Positions 28,929 to 37,525 of a DNA stretch of 64,000 bases are shown piece by piece. The notes below the pieces were generated by a model, which had not been told where the DNA came from, made no database searches, and saw only the letters and a list, made by a program, of their open reading frames with translations. The translations under genes were made by a program, and so were the position numbers. Position 1 is the first letter of the stretch; each line of letters opens with the position of its first letter. Origin of the DNA: CAZYFH01 sp965249175 (GTDB lineage Bacteria > Acidobacteriota > Vicinamibacteria > Vicinamibacterales > UBA8438); the NCBI GenBank assembly GCA_965249175.1, contig OZ252227.1, positions 3,968,001-4,032,000 of the forward strand, given 5' to 3'.

Positions 28929-29824
28929 CGATCAAGAGCGTGGCGCAGCGCGCCGTCCAGCGTCGGGTGGTGACACTCGAAGCCGGTGGCGTTCAGACGC
29001 GTCGGCTCCACGCGTGTGCTGCTGAGCAGCGTCTCCACCCCGAGCTCGCCAAAGAGCAGCCGCACCACGGTTGCCGGCATCGGGAGCACCGTCGGACGAC
29101 GGAGCACGGCCCCGAGCGTCCTCGTGAATTCGTGATTCGTCACCGCGCGCGGCGTTGCGACATTGACCGGGCCTACGACGGCATCGCTCGCGAGCGCGTG
29201 CCCCACGACGCGCACGAGATCGTCGAGCGCGATCCAACTGACGTACTGACGGCCTGAGCCCAGGACACCTCCCACGCCAGCCTTGAACGGCAAGAGCATC
29301 TTGCCCAGGGCGCCCCCGGCGCTACTGAGCGCGATACCGCTGCGAAGAAACACGAGGCGCACGCCGCGCCGACCGGCCGGGTCGGCCGCCGCTTCCCACT
29401 CGCGACACAGATCGGCGAGAAATCCTGTTCCAGGCGCCGCCGTTTCGCCGAGCACCTCGTCACCGCGGTCGCCGTAGAACCCGACGGCCGATGCGCAGAC
29501 CAGGACGCGGGGGGGGGTCGTCGCGCGTGCGACGGCTTCCGCCACGAGGCGTGTACTCGCAATGCGGCTCGCACGGAGCACCCGCTTTCGCGCCGCGGTC
29601 CACCGGCGATCGGCGATGCCCGCACCCGAGAGGTGGACGACAGCATCCGCGCCGTCGAGCGCGTCGGGCGACAGGCCGGCGCCAGTGGGATCCCAGCGTG
29701 TGGCATCGATGGGATCGCCGGGTGCCGCGCGCCGTATGCACGCGACCGCCATACCCTGCCCGTCGAGGTACGGCGCGAGTGCCGACCCCACGAGGCCCGT
29801 CGACCCGGTGATCACCACTCTCAT
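28925..29824 (-). CDS. TIGR01777 family NAD(P)-binding epimerase-like protein
   Basis: This 299-aa extended short-chain dehydrogenase belongs to TIGR01777 (YfcH-like). The cofactor motif is VVITGSTGLVGSALAPYL at residues 3-20. A typical SAVGFYGDRGDEVLGE segment follows near 115, and a DUF1731 C-terminal tail is present (FGELGVETLLSSTRVEPTRL). Enzymatic function is unsettled for the family. I chose the ATG at 29824 (MRVVITGSTG) with GGAG 9 nt upstream; the upstream open frame is not conserved. It ends tail-to-tail with the DUF4097 gene. Confidence 0.88.
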   Translation of the reverse strand: MRVVITGSTGLVGSALAPYLDGQGMAVACIRRAAPGDPIDATRWDPTGAGLSPDALDGADAVVHLSGAGIADRRWTAARKRVLRASRIASTRLVAEAVARATTPPRVLVCASAVGFYGDRGDEVLGETAAPGTGFLADLCREWEAAADPAGRRGVRLVFLRSGIALSSAGGALGKMLLPFKAGVGGVLGSGRQYVSWIALDDLVRVVGHALASDAVVGPVNVATPRAVTNHEFTRTLGAVLRRPTVLPMPATVVRLLFGELGVETLLSSTRVEPTRLNATGFECHHPTLDGALRHALDR

Positions 29825-29933
29825 CGTGGCCTGCTCCCTCGGCGCATCTTTGCCACCCGGGCGCCGCGTGTCAGGACGTATGTAGCACATCACGTTTACA
29901 GGACACTAGAATACGGTTCGAGAGCCAGCCACG

Positions 29934-30305
29934 GTGCTTCGAGAATTCCTGGACATGCTTAGACGCGGACTCCGGCTGCGGTGTCCTTGCTGCGGCCACG
30001 GCCGGTTGTTCAAGTCGGCCGTCCGGATGAACAGCCGCTGCTCGGCCTGCGACGAACGGTTCGAGCGTGAGCCCGGGCTCTGGTTTGGCGCCATTTACAT
30101 CAACCTCGGCCTGACGCTCGGCTTGACGGTCGTGGGGTACACGCTGACCCAGACCTTCACCACCGTGACGCCATCCGAACAGGCCGCCATCTGGACACCG
30201 GTCGCGGCGATTGGACCGTTCGCCTTCTACCGTGTGTCCAAGGGCCTGTGGGTCAGCCTCGTGTTCCTGGGTGAGGGGCTCTACATCCCGTGGCCGAACC
30301 GGTAG
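29934..30305 (+). CDS. DUF983 family membrane protein
   Basis: The 123-aa protein has the DUF983 layout: an N-terminal zinc-ribbon-like part with CPCCGHGRLF (near 17) and CSACDERFE (near 36), then two hydrophobic helices (LGLTLGLTVVGYTLTQTF and the FAFYRVSKGLWVSLVFL region). The GTG at 29934 is the start. Its last 16 nt overlap the start of the MFS gene. Function is unknown; family members are sometimes encoded near cytochrome oxidase assembly genes, which are not seen here. Confidence 0.82.
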   Translation: MLREFLDMLRRGLRLRCPCCGHGRLFKSAVRMNSRCSACDERFEREPGLWFGAIYINLGLTLGLTVVGYTLTQTFTTVTPSEQAAIWTPVAAIGPFAFYRVSKGLWVSLVFLGEGLYIPWPNR

Positions 30306-31564
30306 GCGATCCCTCACCCGACCCGTCCAGCACGACCGCGCCCCTCCCCCCCACGCAACCGGTTGGGTACCGCGTCGCCATGCGTCTCGGCGAGGCGTTC
30401 ACGTTTGCGAAGTTTCGCAACCTGTGGACGGCCGCGTTCACGTCGGCGGTCGGCACGTGGATGCAGCGATTCGCGCAGCAATGGCTCGTGTTCACCCTGA
30501 CCGGCTCCGCCTTCTATCTCGGCCTGGACACGTTTCTCGGCGCACTGCCGCTGCTGCTCTTTACGCTGATCGACGGCGTCATCGCCGATCGATACGACCG
30601 ACGGCACCTGCTCATGGGCTCGCAAGCGCTGCAGATGGCGTGCGCGGTGGCGCTGACGGCGCTCGTCCTGTTCGACGCGGTGCGTCTCCGGTACATCCTC
30701 GCCCTCTCGTTCACGACAGGCTTCGCGCAGGCCTTTGGCGGACCGGCGTTCCAGTCCATCATCCCCGCCCTCGTGCCACGCAAGTCCCTACCGAACGCCA
30801 TCGCGCTGAACTCGATCCAGTTCAACCTCGCCCAATCGGTCGGCCCGCTCATCGGGGGCATCGTGTTCACGACGCTCGGGCTGGTCGCCTGTTTCGGCTT
30901 CAACAGCGTCTCGTTCCTCGTCGTCATCGTCGTGCTCGGACTTATGCAGCTGCCGCGTCCGAACGCGCACGCGCGCCGTCCGCTGCTGGTCGAGCTCGGT
31001 GGCGGCCTCTCGTATGTCCGGCACAACGCTGCGCTTCTCAGCCTGACCGTGCTGGCCGCCGCGACCACCATGCTCGGGTTGCCGCTGCGCGCGTTTCTCC
31101 CGGTCTTCGCCGTCGATCCGGACCGCCTCAGCCAGATGATGTCCGCGCTTGGGACCGGTGCCGTCGCGGGTGCCCTCATCGTTGCCTGGCTCGGCACGTT
31201 CCGGCACATGGGACGGACGCTCCTGTGCGTGCAGATCGCCTACGGCGCGCTGGTGGCGACGTTCGCCCTACTCCCGGTGAGCGCGGTCAGCTACGTCTTG
31301 CTGTTCGCCGCCGGTGCCGCACTCCTGGTCGTGTTCTCGCTGACCGCGTCCCTCGTACAGCTCGCGGTGCCCGACGAGCTGCGGGGGCGCGTGATGAGCA
31401 TCTACCTCATGGCGTTTCGGGGCGGGCTGCCTGTCGGCAGCCTCGTGAGCGGCTACTTCACCACCGTGGCGTCGACGCCGACTGTGATCGCCGTCAACGC
31501 CGGTCTCCTCGTCGTCGTCGCCGTTTACTTCCTGTTCCGCGGTCACGGCGTCCGCGAGCTCTAG
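30290..31564 (+). CDS. MFS exporter (EntS/MFS_3-like)
   Basis: The 424-aa protein has about 12 transmembrane helices and the MFS loop motif GVIADRYDRRHLL near residue 90. Its opening (LWTAAFTSAVGTWMQRFAQQWLVFTL) and the loop DELRGRVMSIYLMAFRGG near 365 are typical of the MFS_3/enterobactin-exporter-like group. It probably expels a small molecule by proton antiport. The GTG at 30290 overlaps the DUF983 gene by 16 nt, so the two are translationally linked. No biosynthetic cluster lies nearby to name a substrate. Confidence 0.85.
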   Translation: MAEPVGDPSPDPSSTTAPLPPTQPVGYRVAMRLGEAFTFAKFRNLWTAAFTSAVGTWMQRFAQQWLVFTLTGSAFYLGLDTFLGALPLLLFTLIDGVIADRYDRRHLLMGSQALQMACAVALTALVLFDAVRLRYILALSFTTGFAQAFGGPAFQSIIPALVPRKSLPNAIALNSIQFNLAQSVGPLIGGIVFTTLGLVACFGFNSVSFLVVIVVLGLMQLPRPNAHARRPLLVELGGGLSYVRHNAALLSLTVLAAATTMLGLPLRAFLPVFAVDPDRLSQMMSALGTGAVAGALIVAWLGTFRHMGRTLLCVQIAYGALVATFALLPVSAVSYVLLFAAGAALLVVFSLTASLVQLAVPDELRGRVMSIYLMAFRGGLPVGSLVSGYFTTVASTPTVIAVNAGLLVVVAVYFLFRGHGVREL

Positions 31565-31611
31565 TGCCCCACCAATGAGGCGTTGCGCAGCTCAGGTTCG
31601 GTAGCGCGAAC

Positions 31612-32406
31612 ATGCGTCATCTGTCGGTATCCGACATCGTCGTGACGACGACCTATACGCCGTCCGATGAGGCAGTGGCCGGCGCCCTCGCCCTCGCCCA
31701 CCGTCTGCACCGCCCATTCGTCACTCGGCGCAAGGACAGTATCGCCGCGCTCGCCCGCCGCGAAGGAGTGGCCGCCGCAGTGGTGGTGAGCGACAACGGC
31801 ACGCGGCTCGTGCACCGCGGACGGTCCTACGGGTTTCATCCGAGCATGGCCTGGCCTCGCCTCGCGGCGTTGCAGGCCGGGGGTCGCGACCGGCTCGTTC
31901 AGGTCGCGCGTCTACAGCCCGGCGATCGCGTGCTCGACTGCACATGCGGGCTCGGTGCCGACGCCATCGTGGCGGCGCATGCCGTCGGGGACGGCGGCAG
32001 CGTCGACGCCGTCGAGTCGTCACCGATACTGGCGGCGATCGTCTTGGACGGGACGCAAGGGTACCACCACACGGACAGCGCGCTCGTACGCGCGATGCGA
32101 CGCGTGAGGGTCATCGGGACGACGTACGAGAGCCTCCTGCCATCGCTCCCCGCCCAATCGCTGGATGTCGTCTACTTCGATCCGATGTTCAAGGCGACAA
32201 TCCACACCGCGAAGGGCTTGGACCTCGTGCGCATGCTCGCATCAACAGGCACGCTGAGCCGCGAGGTCGTCAACGACGCGCGGCGCGTGGCGAGACGCAG
32301 CGTCGTCGTGAAGGACCGGGCCCCCGGGCCGCTCCTCCGCGCCCTGGGCGTCCCGGTGGTCTCGCAGACGCAGCGGGTCTGGTACGGCAGGCTTGATGCC
32401 TCCTAG
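31612..32406 (+). CDS. RsmJ-like class I SAM methyltransferase
   Basis: The 264-aa protein matches the group containing 16S rRNA m2G1516 methyltransferase RsmJ and its Gram-positive relatives. After an N-terminal region (VVTTTYTPSDEAVAGALALA), the SAM motif is VLDCTCGLGADAIVAAHAVG near residue 107. The catalytic-type motif VVYFDPMFK lies near 185. That FDPMF variant of DPP/NPPY is typical of RsmJ relatives. It follows the MFS gene by 47 nt and converges with the selenoprotein gene. rRNA as substrate is inferred from family only. Confidence 0.75.
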   Translation: MRHLSVSDIVVTTTYTPSDEAVAGALALAHRLHRPFVTRRKDSIAALARREGVAAAVVVSDNGTRLVHRGRSYGFHPSMAWPRLAALQAGGRDRLVQVARLQPGDRVLDCTCGLGADAIVAAHAVGDGGSVDAVESSPILAAIVLDGTQGYHHTDSALVRAMRRVRVIGTTYESLLPSLPAQSLDVVYFDPMFKATIHTAKGLDLVRMLASTGTLSREVVNDARRVARRSVVVKDRAPGPLLRALGVPVVSQTQRVWYGRLDAS

Positions 32407-32426
32407 GAGGATCGGTCTGTGCTTGT

Positions 32427-33497
32427 TCAGTCTCGAATGAGCGGCCGCCAGTCGAGCTCCCACGTCAGCGGGATCTCGGCCGGCACGTAGCAGACCTCGT
32501 GGTCGCACGCCTGATACTCGAGCGCGCCCCGAAGCGTCAGGGTGGCCCCCGGCACGGCGGCCAGCTTGGCGCTCTCCTCGCTCATCGGGATGGTGACGTC
32601 CTGCACCAGCCGGAACGACGCCTGATACACCGGCACCGTCTCATCCAGCGGTTCGAAGTGATACGTCTCCGAGGGCGGATACGAGACGTCGTGACGCTGC
32701 AGGAACTCGGGCGCGTCCACGCGGAGGCGTATGACCTGATAGTCGTGATCGCCTGGGGCATAGACGTGCATCTCGGGCTTCGGCGCGACGTCGACGACCA
32801 GCGCGAAGCGATTGCCCGGCGCCACCACGCTGTCGGTGGACCACGCCAGCGCCTCGAGGTGATCGGTTTCGGCCCGTGTTGCCGCACGCTCGGTCCCGTC
32901 GATGGGGTCCCCGAGCCGCACGGCAATGGACGAGACCGTGAAGCGCTCTTGATACGCCTGCTCGAAGAAGCGTTCGAGCACGCGGCCATTCGTGTCGAGG
33001 ATGAACGTCCCAGGGTACGGCACGCCGTAGAACCGCTGCATCATCGCGCGTCGGTCCTCCGGCGCGAGGCTGGGATCCATCTCGCGATTGAGGAGGTCGT
33101 AGCGTCTGATGGTCTCCGACCCCGCGTCGGACAGCAGTGGGTACTCGACGTCCCTCGCGCCGGCGAAGCCGGCGAGCGTGTCGGTCGAGTCATAGGTGAT
33201 GACGGCAAGGCCGATGCCGCGCGCCCGAAGATCCTCGTACCGGCTTTGCAGCTCCACGAGCTGCGTCTTGCAGTACGGTCACCAATCGGCCGAACGGCTG
33301 AAGACGAGCATCAGACCGTTCCGACCCATGAGCGAGGCGAGGTCGCGAGTGTCGCCCTGCTGATCGACCAGGGCGAAGTCGGGCACGGCCTGCCCCACCT
33401 GGGGACCGAAGCCCTCGACGTCCGGGAGTGGCGGCGCCTGGGCGCTGAGCGTCGACCCGACTATCACGACGACGGCAAGGATGAGTATCTGTCTCAC
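32427..33497 (-). CDS. Predicted selenoprotein: UxxC redoxin fused to a DsbD-alpha-like domain
   Basis: The gene is continuous only if the in-frame TGA at 33281-33279 is read as selenocysteine, giving 356 aa. The TGA falls exactly on the first Cys of a thioredoxin-type site: SRSADW-U73-PY-C76-KTQLVELQ, where relatives have WCPYC. Right after it, on the minus strand, lies a hairpin with 7-bp arms and a GTG loop at 33264-33248, 14 nt past the codon, fitting a bacterial SECIS. The start is the GTG at 33497 with AGGAG 8 nt upstream, giving a signal peptide (VRQILILAVVVIVGSTLSAQ). An AhpC/TSA redoxin domain spans 30-165. The C-terminal part resembles the DsbD N-terminal domain with Cys331 and Cys336 (ACDHEVCYVP). 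It is likely an exported thiol-redox protein. Confidence 0.85.
33248..33281 (-). promoter_or_regulatory. Sec UGA codon with bSECIS-like hairpin
   Basis: The TGA is at 33281-33279. Fourteen nt downstream the arms GCAGCTC (33264-33258) and GAGCTGC (33254-33248) pair perfectly around a GTG triloop. The apical loop starts 21 nt after the codon and begins with G, both within the known bacterial SECIS rules. Confidence 0.75.
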
Positions 33498-33546
33498 GGT
33501 CTGGGCTCCTGTCACATCTTGAACGCCGTTCAGAAGGCGCGCGTTT

Positions 33547-33563
33547 CATAATACTCGCGAGTG
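33547..33563 (+). promoter_or_regulatory. CATAAT box 8 nt before a GTG start
   Basis: CATAAT at 33547-33552 lies 8 nt before the GTG of the DUF3891 gene. No Shine-Dalgarno is present, so a leaderless transcript is possible. Confidence 0.35.
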
Positions 33564-34274
33564 ATCGTCAGAACCGAATCGGAGAGCCTCATTCTCGTCA
33601 CGCAACCGGATCACGCCGCCCTGTCGGGCCGGATCATGGCCGCCTGGCGGGCAGATGGTCTGCCGACGCACCCGTCGCGGGACACCGTCCTCCTCGCCAC
33701 CCTTGCACACGACAACGGCTGGGAGGAGGTGGATGCGCGGGCCACCATCGATCGAACACACGGGCGCCCGCATGATTTCATCACTGCACCGGGCCCCATC
33801 AAACGTGAGATATGGCCGCGCGGTGTCGCGCGCCTCGAGCCGGTCGATCCCGCCGCGGCGGCCCTCGTGGCGCAACATGCCATCACGGTCCTGGAGCGCC
33901 ATCCGTCGGCTGCCTGGCGCCGGTTCTTCGCGTCGATGGAGGCCATGCGCGACCGAATCCTCGACGCGGGCGCATATGGGAACCGGCTGTCGGCGCTGAG
34001 GGAGGACTACCGGATGGTGTATCTGGGCGACCTCCTGTCGCTCATCTTCTGCTGCGGCTGGCAGGACCCGTTCGCGCGGGAGGGCTACGACGTCGTCCTG
34101 CGCGGGACCACGCTCGAGGTGTGCCCCGACCCGTTTGACGGGCGTACGATCGCGCTCGGTGTGCGGGCGCGACGGATTCCGGCGCGCCGATACGCCACCG
34201 ACGCGGAGCTACACGGCGCGCTCGCGGAAGCTTCGGAGGAGGCCGTCACTGGAACCGCCATCGGCTGCCGGTAG
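33561..34274 (+). CDS. DUF3891 family protein
   Basis: This 237-aa protein belongs to DUF3891. Recognisable blocks are LVTQPDHAALSGRIMAAW, LLATLAHDNGWEEVDA and SLIFCCGWQDP. The DHAALSG and AHDNGW motifs hold conserved His and Asp residues in an HD-like arrangement, but no activity is known. There is no signal peptide. The GTG at 33561 is the only good start and diverges from the selenoprotein gene by 63 nt. The 161 bp after it hold no recognisable gene. Confidence 0.82.
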   Translation: MIVRTESESLILVTQPDHAALSGRIMAAWRADGLPTHPSRDTVLLATLAHDNGWEEVDARATIDRTHGRPHDFITAPGPIKREIWPRGVARLEPVDPAAAALVAQHAITVLERHPSAAWRRFFASMEAMRDRILDAGAYGNRLSALREDYRMVYLGDLLSLIFCCGWQDPFAREGYDVVLRGTTLEVCPDPFDGRTIALGVRARRIPARRYATDAELHGALAEASEEAVTGTAIGCR

Positions 34275-34435
34275 CGAGCGGCTGACGACTCGGCGGCTCC
34301 CTGGGGACACAGACTTCTGCATGGTTCTGCACGGCGTACGTGGCCGTCGGGCGGTCTTGTGTTGTGAACTTCACGGCCTCTAGGTCGCTCGTGGCGTTGG
34401 CCGGCCGGAGTGGACCGTCGACGGCTGGAGGGATC

Positions 34436-35569
34436 ATGGGTCGCACAGGATTCGGCGCGGTTCTCCTTCATGGTGATGCTGATCGCAACACACGCGCACG
34501 GTCAGATCGAGGCGCCCGAGAGCTTCATCGTTGTCGCCGACTTGACCGGTGATGGCGTCGTGCCGGCGTCGGGTGGGGCGTCCACCGGCACCTGTGCGAT
34601 GACGGTGAGCTGGCTGAACGTGCTCGATACGGATTGCCGGTTCGAGCCAGCGATCCCGCTGTCATCGGTCCAGTTCGGCATCGGGGCGCCGGGCGTCGCG
34701 GAGTCCGCGTTCGAGAACATCTCGCTGGACGATTCGACGCAGCAACGGCTCCGCCACAGGAAGACAGAGGTAACCGGGTCGCAGGCCGACCACCTCCTGA
34801 ACGGCCGCGTGTTCGTCCAGCCCAACAGCGATGCGGGCGGTGAGATGCGCGGCAACTTCGCCGCCTCCGCCACACGGATACGATACCGGTTCCCGCTCGG
34901 CGAGCCACACGACGACACGACGTGCGTGATGCTCTATGACGAGGGCGGGATCTCAACGAGACCACCAGTTTCATCGGAGGCCACTGCCTCGTTCCCGCGG
35001 TGCAATCGGCTCGCCTTCGGCTCGGCGCCGATCCGGGTGGCGCGACGCTCCTGAACATCGACGTGCCCCTCGGTGACGACTCGCTCATGTCCTGGGGCGC
35101 AACGGTCAACCCGCTCGACGTCACAGACGTCTACCTCGAGGTGCTAGTCGCCGATCCGACGGTCGGTGACGTCACGGTCAGCGGCCAGGTCGGAGGGTGC
35201 GCGGAGGACGCCACGACGCTCTGCCTCGGGCATCCGCCGCGGTTCGAGTTCGGCGCGACCTGGCTAGGTGTGGGCGGCGGAGCGGGCGGCGCGAACGTGC
35301 TTCGTGTGAACGCGAGCACCGGCGTGTTCTCGCTGACGTCGGCCGATGGCGGGACCGACGAGCCCCCCGACGTGCGCGTGGTCGTTTCCCTCGAGGAGCA
35401 ATGTGTGGAAGGCACACGCACCGTGAGAGTGGCGGCGACTGACGATGGCGGCGCGACGAGCGTCCGCCTCTCGGGCACAGATACTCAATCAGAGGAGGCC
35501 CTCGACCTCTTGTTGGCCCTTCCGTTCCAGCCGATTACCGATGCGAGCGCCATCTCGACATGCCCGTAG
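34436..35569 (+). pseudogene. CHRD-like secreted protein gene with two frame breaks
   Basis: A good ribosome site (CTGGAGGGATC) precedes the ATG at 34436, whose frame gives MGRTGFGAVLL. The hydrophobic stretch then continues in another frame from 34470 (MVMLIATHAHG). That second frame runs to about 34945 and contains LLNGRVFVQPNSDAGGEMRG, like the CHRD motif. A further shift near 34945 returns to the first frame (NETTSFIGGHCLVPAVQSAR), which ends at 35569 with STCP. So the middle segment is out of frame with both ends. The original was probably an exported Cys-containing protein of about 370 aa. Decay or paired indel errors are both possible. Function is unknown. Confidence 0.55.
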
Positions 35570-35612
35570 CCCGGGCACGCGTCCGTCGGCGGTGAATCGG
35601 CGCGGAGCTCGG

Positions 35613-36191
35613 TCAGATCATCCCGAAGTAGTCGAGGGCGTCCCGCAGGAAGAGGGCAGCGAACACCCCGAGCGCCACACCCAGCGCACGAAGCAACACG
35701 ACATACGCGCGGTGGTTGAACACCGATCGCCCCGCACCGACCGCCCACGCCACGAGCGCCTTCGATCCGACGAGACTGCCGTACATCGCGATCAGAAAAC
35801 CGCCCGCGACGGCAGCCCCAGCATCCCACGCACGCCCGAGTGTTGGGCCACCGACGGCGAGCCAGAACAGATACGGGTGCGGATTGAACAGGTTGGCCAC
35901 CACGCCCGTCGCCAGCGAGCGCGCGGGGCGCGGCGACGCACCCTGGCCGGGCGCGGTCGCAGTCACACTCGCGTAGGAGAGATAGGCGAGCACGCCCGCG
36001 CCGAGCCGACTGACCACAACCACGGATACGGCGATGATCGGCGCATCGGTGACGAGCGGCGCGGCAGCGACCTTCATCCCCTCGCGCGTCCCGTGCTGCA
36101 CCGACTGCGTCGCGACCAGCGCCAAGAGGGAGCCGGGCGTCACACCCGCGGCCAGACCGAACACGACGCCGGACACGATGAACGGCCACAT
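35613..36191 (-). CDS. LysE-family exporter
   Basis: The 192-aa protein has about six hydrophobic helices and the LysE/RhtB pattern, with GVVFGLAAGVTPGSLLALV at the N terminus and NLFNPHPYLFWLAVGG near residue 110. Such proteins export amino acids or similar small metabolites. I chose the ATG at 36191 (MWPFIVSGVV) because it opens directly into the first helix; the frame continues upstream without conservation. It diverges from chrA across 140 bp. No regulator is linked, so the substrate is unknown. Confidence 0.85.
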   Translation of the reverse strand: MWPFIVSGVVFGLAAGVTPGSLLALVATQSVQHGTREGMKVAAAPLVTDAPIIAVSVVVVSRLGAGVLAYLSYASVTATAPGQGASPRPARSLATGVVANLFNPHPYLFWLAVGGPTLGRAWDAGAAVAGGFLIAMYGSLVGSKALVAWAVGAGRSVFNHRAYVVLLRALGVALGVFAALFLRDALDYFGMI

Positions 36192-36319
36192 CCGTCGATG
36201 ACCCCGACCCGTAGATACCCTGGCGCCGACCGCAACGAGCATCGTCGGGGCCGCGTGGGCGTTGTCCGATTGTGACCGCGTGGCCGGCCCGGAGCCAGCT
36301 CGGACGGCGACCTCGCGTG

Positions 36320-36334
36320 TAAGATTCGCGCGTG
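36320..36334 (+). promoter_or_regulatory. TAAGAT box 6 nt before a GTG start
   Basis: TAAGAT at 36320-36325, preceded by TG, lies 6 nt before the GTG of chrA. No ribosome site fits between them, so leaderless translation is suggested. Confidence 0.4.
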
Positions 36335-37486
36335 GCACGACGCGCGGCGCTCGCTGAGCTCGCGACCTTGTTCCTCCGACTCGGCGTCACCGCGTTCGGC
36401 GGCCCCGCCGCGCACATCGCGATGATGCGCGACGAGGTCGTCGAGCGTCGTCAGTGGCTGACCGACGCTGAGTTTCTAGATCTGCTCGCCGCCACCCATC
36501 TCATCCCCGGGCCCAATTCCACCGAGATGGCGATCCACCTCGGCTACCAGCGCGGTGGGCTCCCCGGGCTCGTGCTCGCCGGAAGCTGCTTCATCCTGCC
36601 CGCGTCGCTCATCGTGCTCGCCATTGCTGCGGCGTACAGCGTGTATGGCAGCACGCCGGAAGCCGAGTGGGTGATGTACGGCGTTGGTCCCGTCGTGATC
36701 GCGATCGTGCTGCAGGCGGTGGTCAAGCTCGGTCGCACCGCGGTGACCGGGGTCTTCCCTGCCCTACTCGGCATCGCCATCGTCGGGCTGTCGGTGGCCG
36801 GGGTCAACGAGCTCGTGCTGCTGGCCGGCGGCGCACTCGCGGGTCTGGCGTCGGCACTTGGCCGGTCTGGCAGAACGCTCCTCGCGTTGGCGATCGCGGC
36901 AGGCACCGCCACCGTGCACGTCATCGCGGCCGCGGTCGCGGCCACGGCTGAGGCGGTCCCGGTCACCCTGACCCGGCTGACGCTGTTCTTCGCGAAAGTC
37001 GGCTCGATCCTCTTCGGCAGCGGCTACGTGCTGCTGGCGTTCCTCCGAGCCGACTTGACCGAGCGTTGGGGGTGGCTCAGCGATCAGCAGCTCATCGATG
37101 CCGTGACCGTGGGGCAGGTCACACCGGGTCCGGTCTTCACGACGGCGACGTTTATCGGCTATTTGCTCGGCGGTTGGGCGGGCGCGCTGCTCGCCACGGT
37201 GGCGATCTTTCTCCCGGGCTTCGTCTTCGTCGCGATCACGCAGCCCATCATTCCGAGGCTCCGTCGGTCGACGGTGATGGGAGGACTGCTCGACGGGGTG
37301 GTCGTGAGCTCGCTGGGGCTGATGCTCGCCGTCACCTGGCGACTCGCACAGTCCGCCGTCGTCGATATCCCGACGGCGCTTTTCGCAGCGGCGGCGGCTG
37401 TCGGCCTCATCTCGTGGAAGCTGAACTCGACCTGGCTGATTCTTGGCGGCGCGCTCGCCGGCTGGCTACTGCGCGCCGGCGGTTAA
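36332..37486 (+). CDS. chrA: Chromate transporter ChrA
   Basis: The 384-aa protein is a full-length ChrA with two homologous CHR halves. The first half opens LFLRLGVTAFGGPAAHIAMM and contains HLIPGPNSTEMAIHLGY. The second opens LFFAKVGSILFGSGYVLLAFL and contains VGQVTPGPVFTTATFIGYLLGG. The paired FGG/FGSG and PGP motifs are diagnostic. It should expel chromate, using the proton motive force. The start is GTG 36332. It ends in repeat copy C, tail-to-tail with a large membrane protein gene. Confidence 0.93.
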   Translation: MARRAALAELATLFLRLGVTAFGGPAAHIAMMRDEVVERRQWLTDAEFLDLLAATHLIPGPNSTEMAIHLGYQRGGLPGLVLAGSCFILPASLIVLAIAAAYSVYGSTPEAEWVMYGVGPVVIAIVLQAVVKLGRTAVTGVFPALLGIAIVGLSVAGVNELVLLAGGALAGLASALGRSGRTLLALAIAAGTATVHVIAAAVAATAEAVPVTLTRLTLFFAKVGSILFGSGYVLLAFLRADLTERWGWLSDQQLIDAVTVGQVTPGPVFTTATFIGYLLGGWAGALLATVAIFLPGFVFVAITQPIIPRLRRSTVMGGLLDGVVVSSLGLMLAVTWRLAQSAVVDIPTALFAAAAAVGLISWKLNSTWLILGGALAGWLLRAGG

Positions 37487-37488
37487 CC

Positions 37489-37523
37489 CAGGCCGCCCGC
37501 GGGGGTTCTGGACGAAGCCCAAT
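37489..37523. repeat. Degenerate palindromic repeat between convergent genes (copy C)
   Basis: The core GCCCGCGGGGGTTC and a following GAAGCCC match copies A (22203) and B (46528), but the hairpin arms have decayed. It lies between the ends of chrA and the discoidin membrane protein gene, the same kind of position as the other copies. Confidence 0.6.
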
Positions 37524-37525
37524 TG

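Noticed and set aside
33279..33281. Ordinary nonsense mutation ending a thioredoxin-like gene
   Set aside because: The stop replaces exactly the catalytic Cys, the downstream frame is conserved to the end, and a SECIS-like hairpin follows. Selenocysteine is the better reading, although it needs the Sec machinery to confirm.
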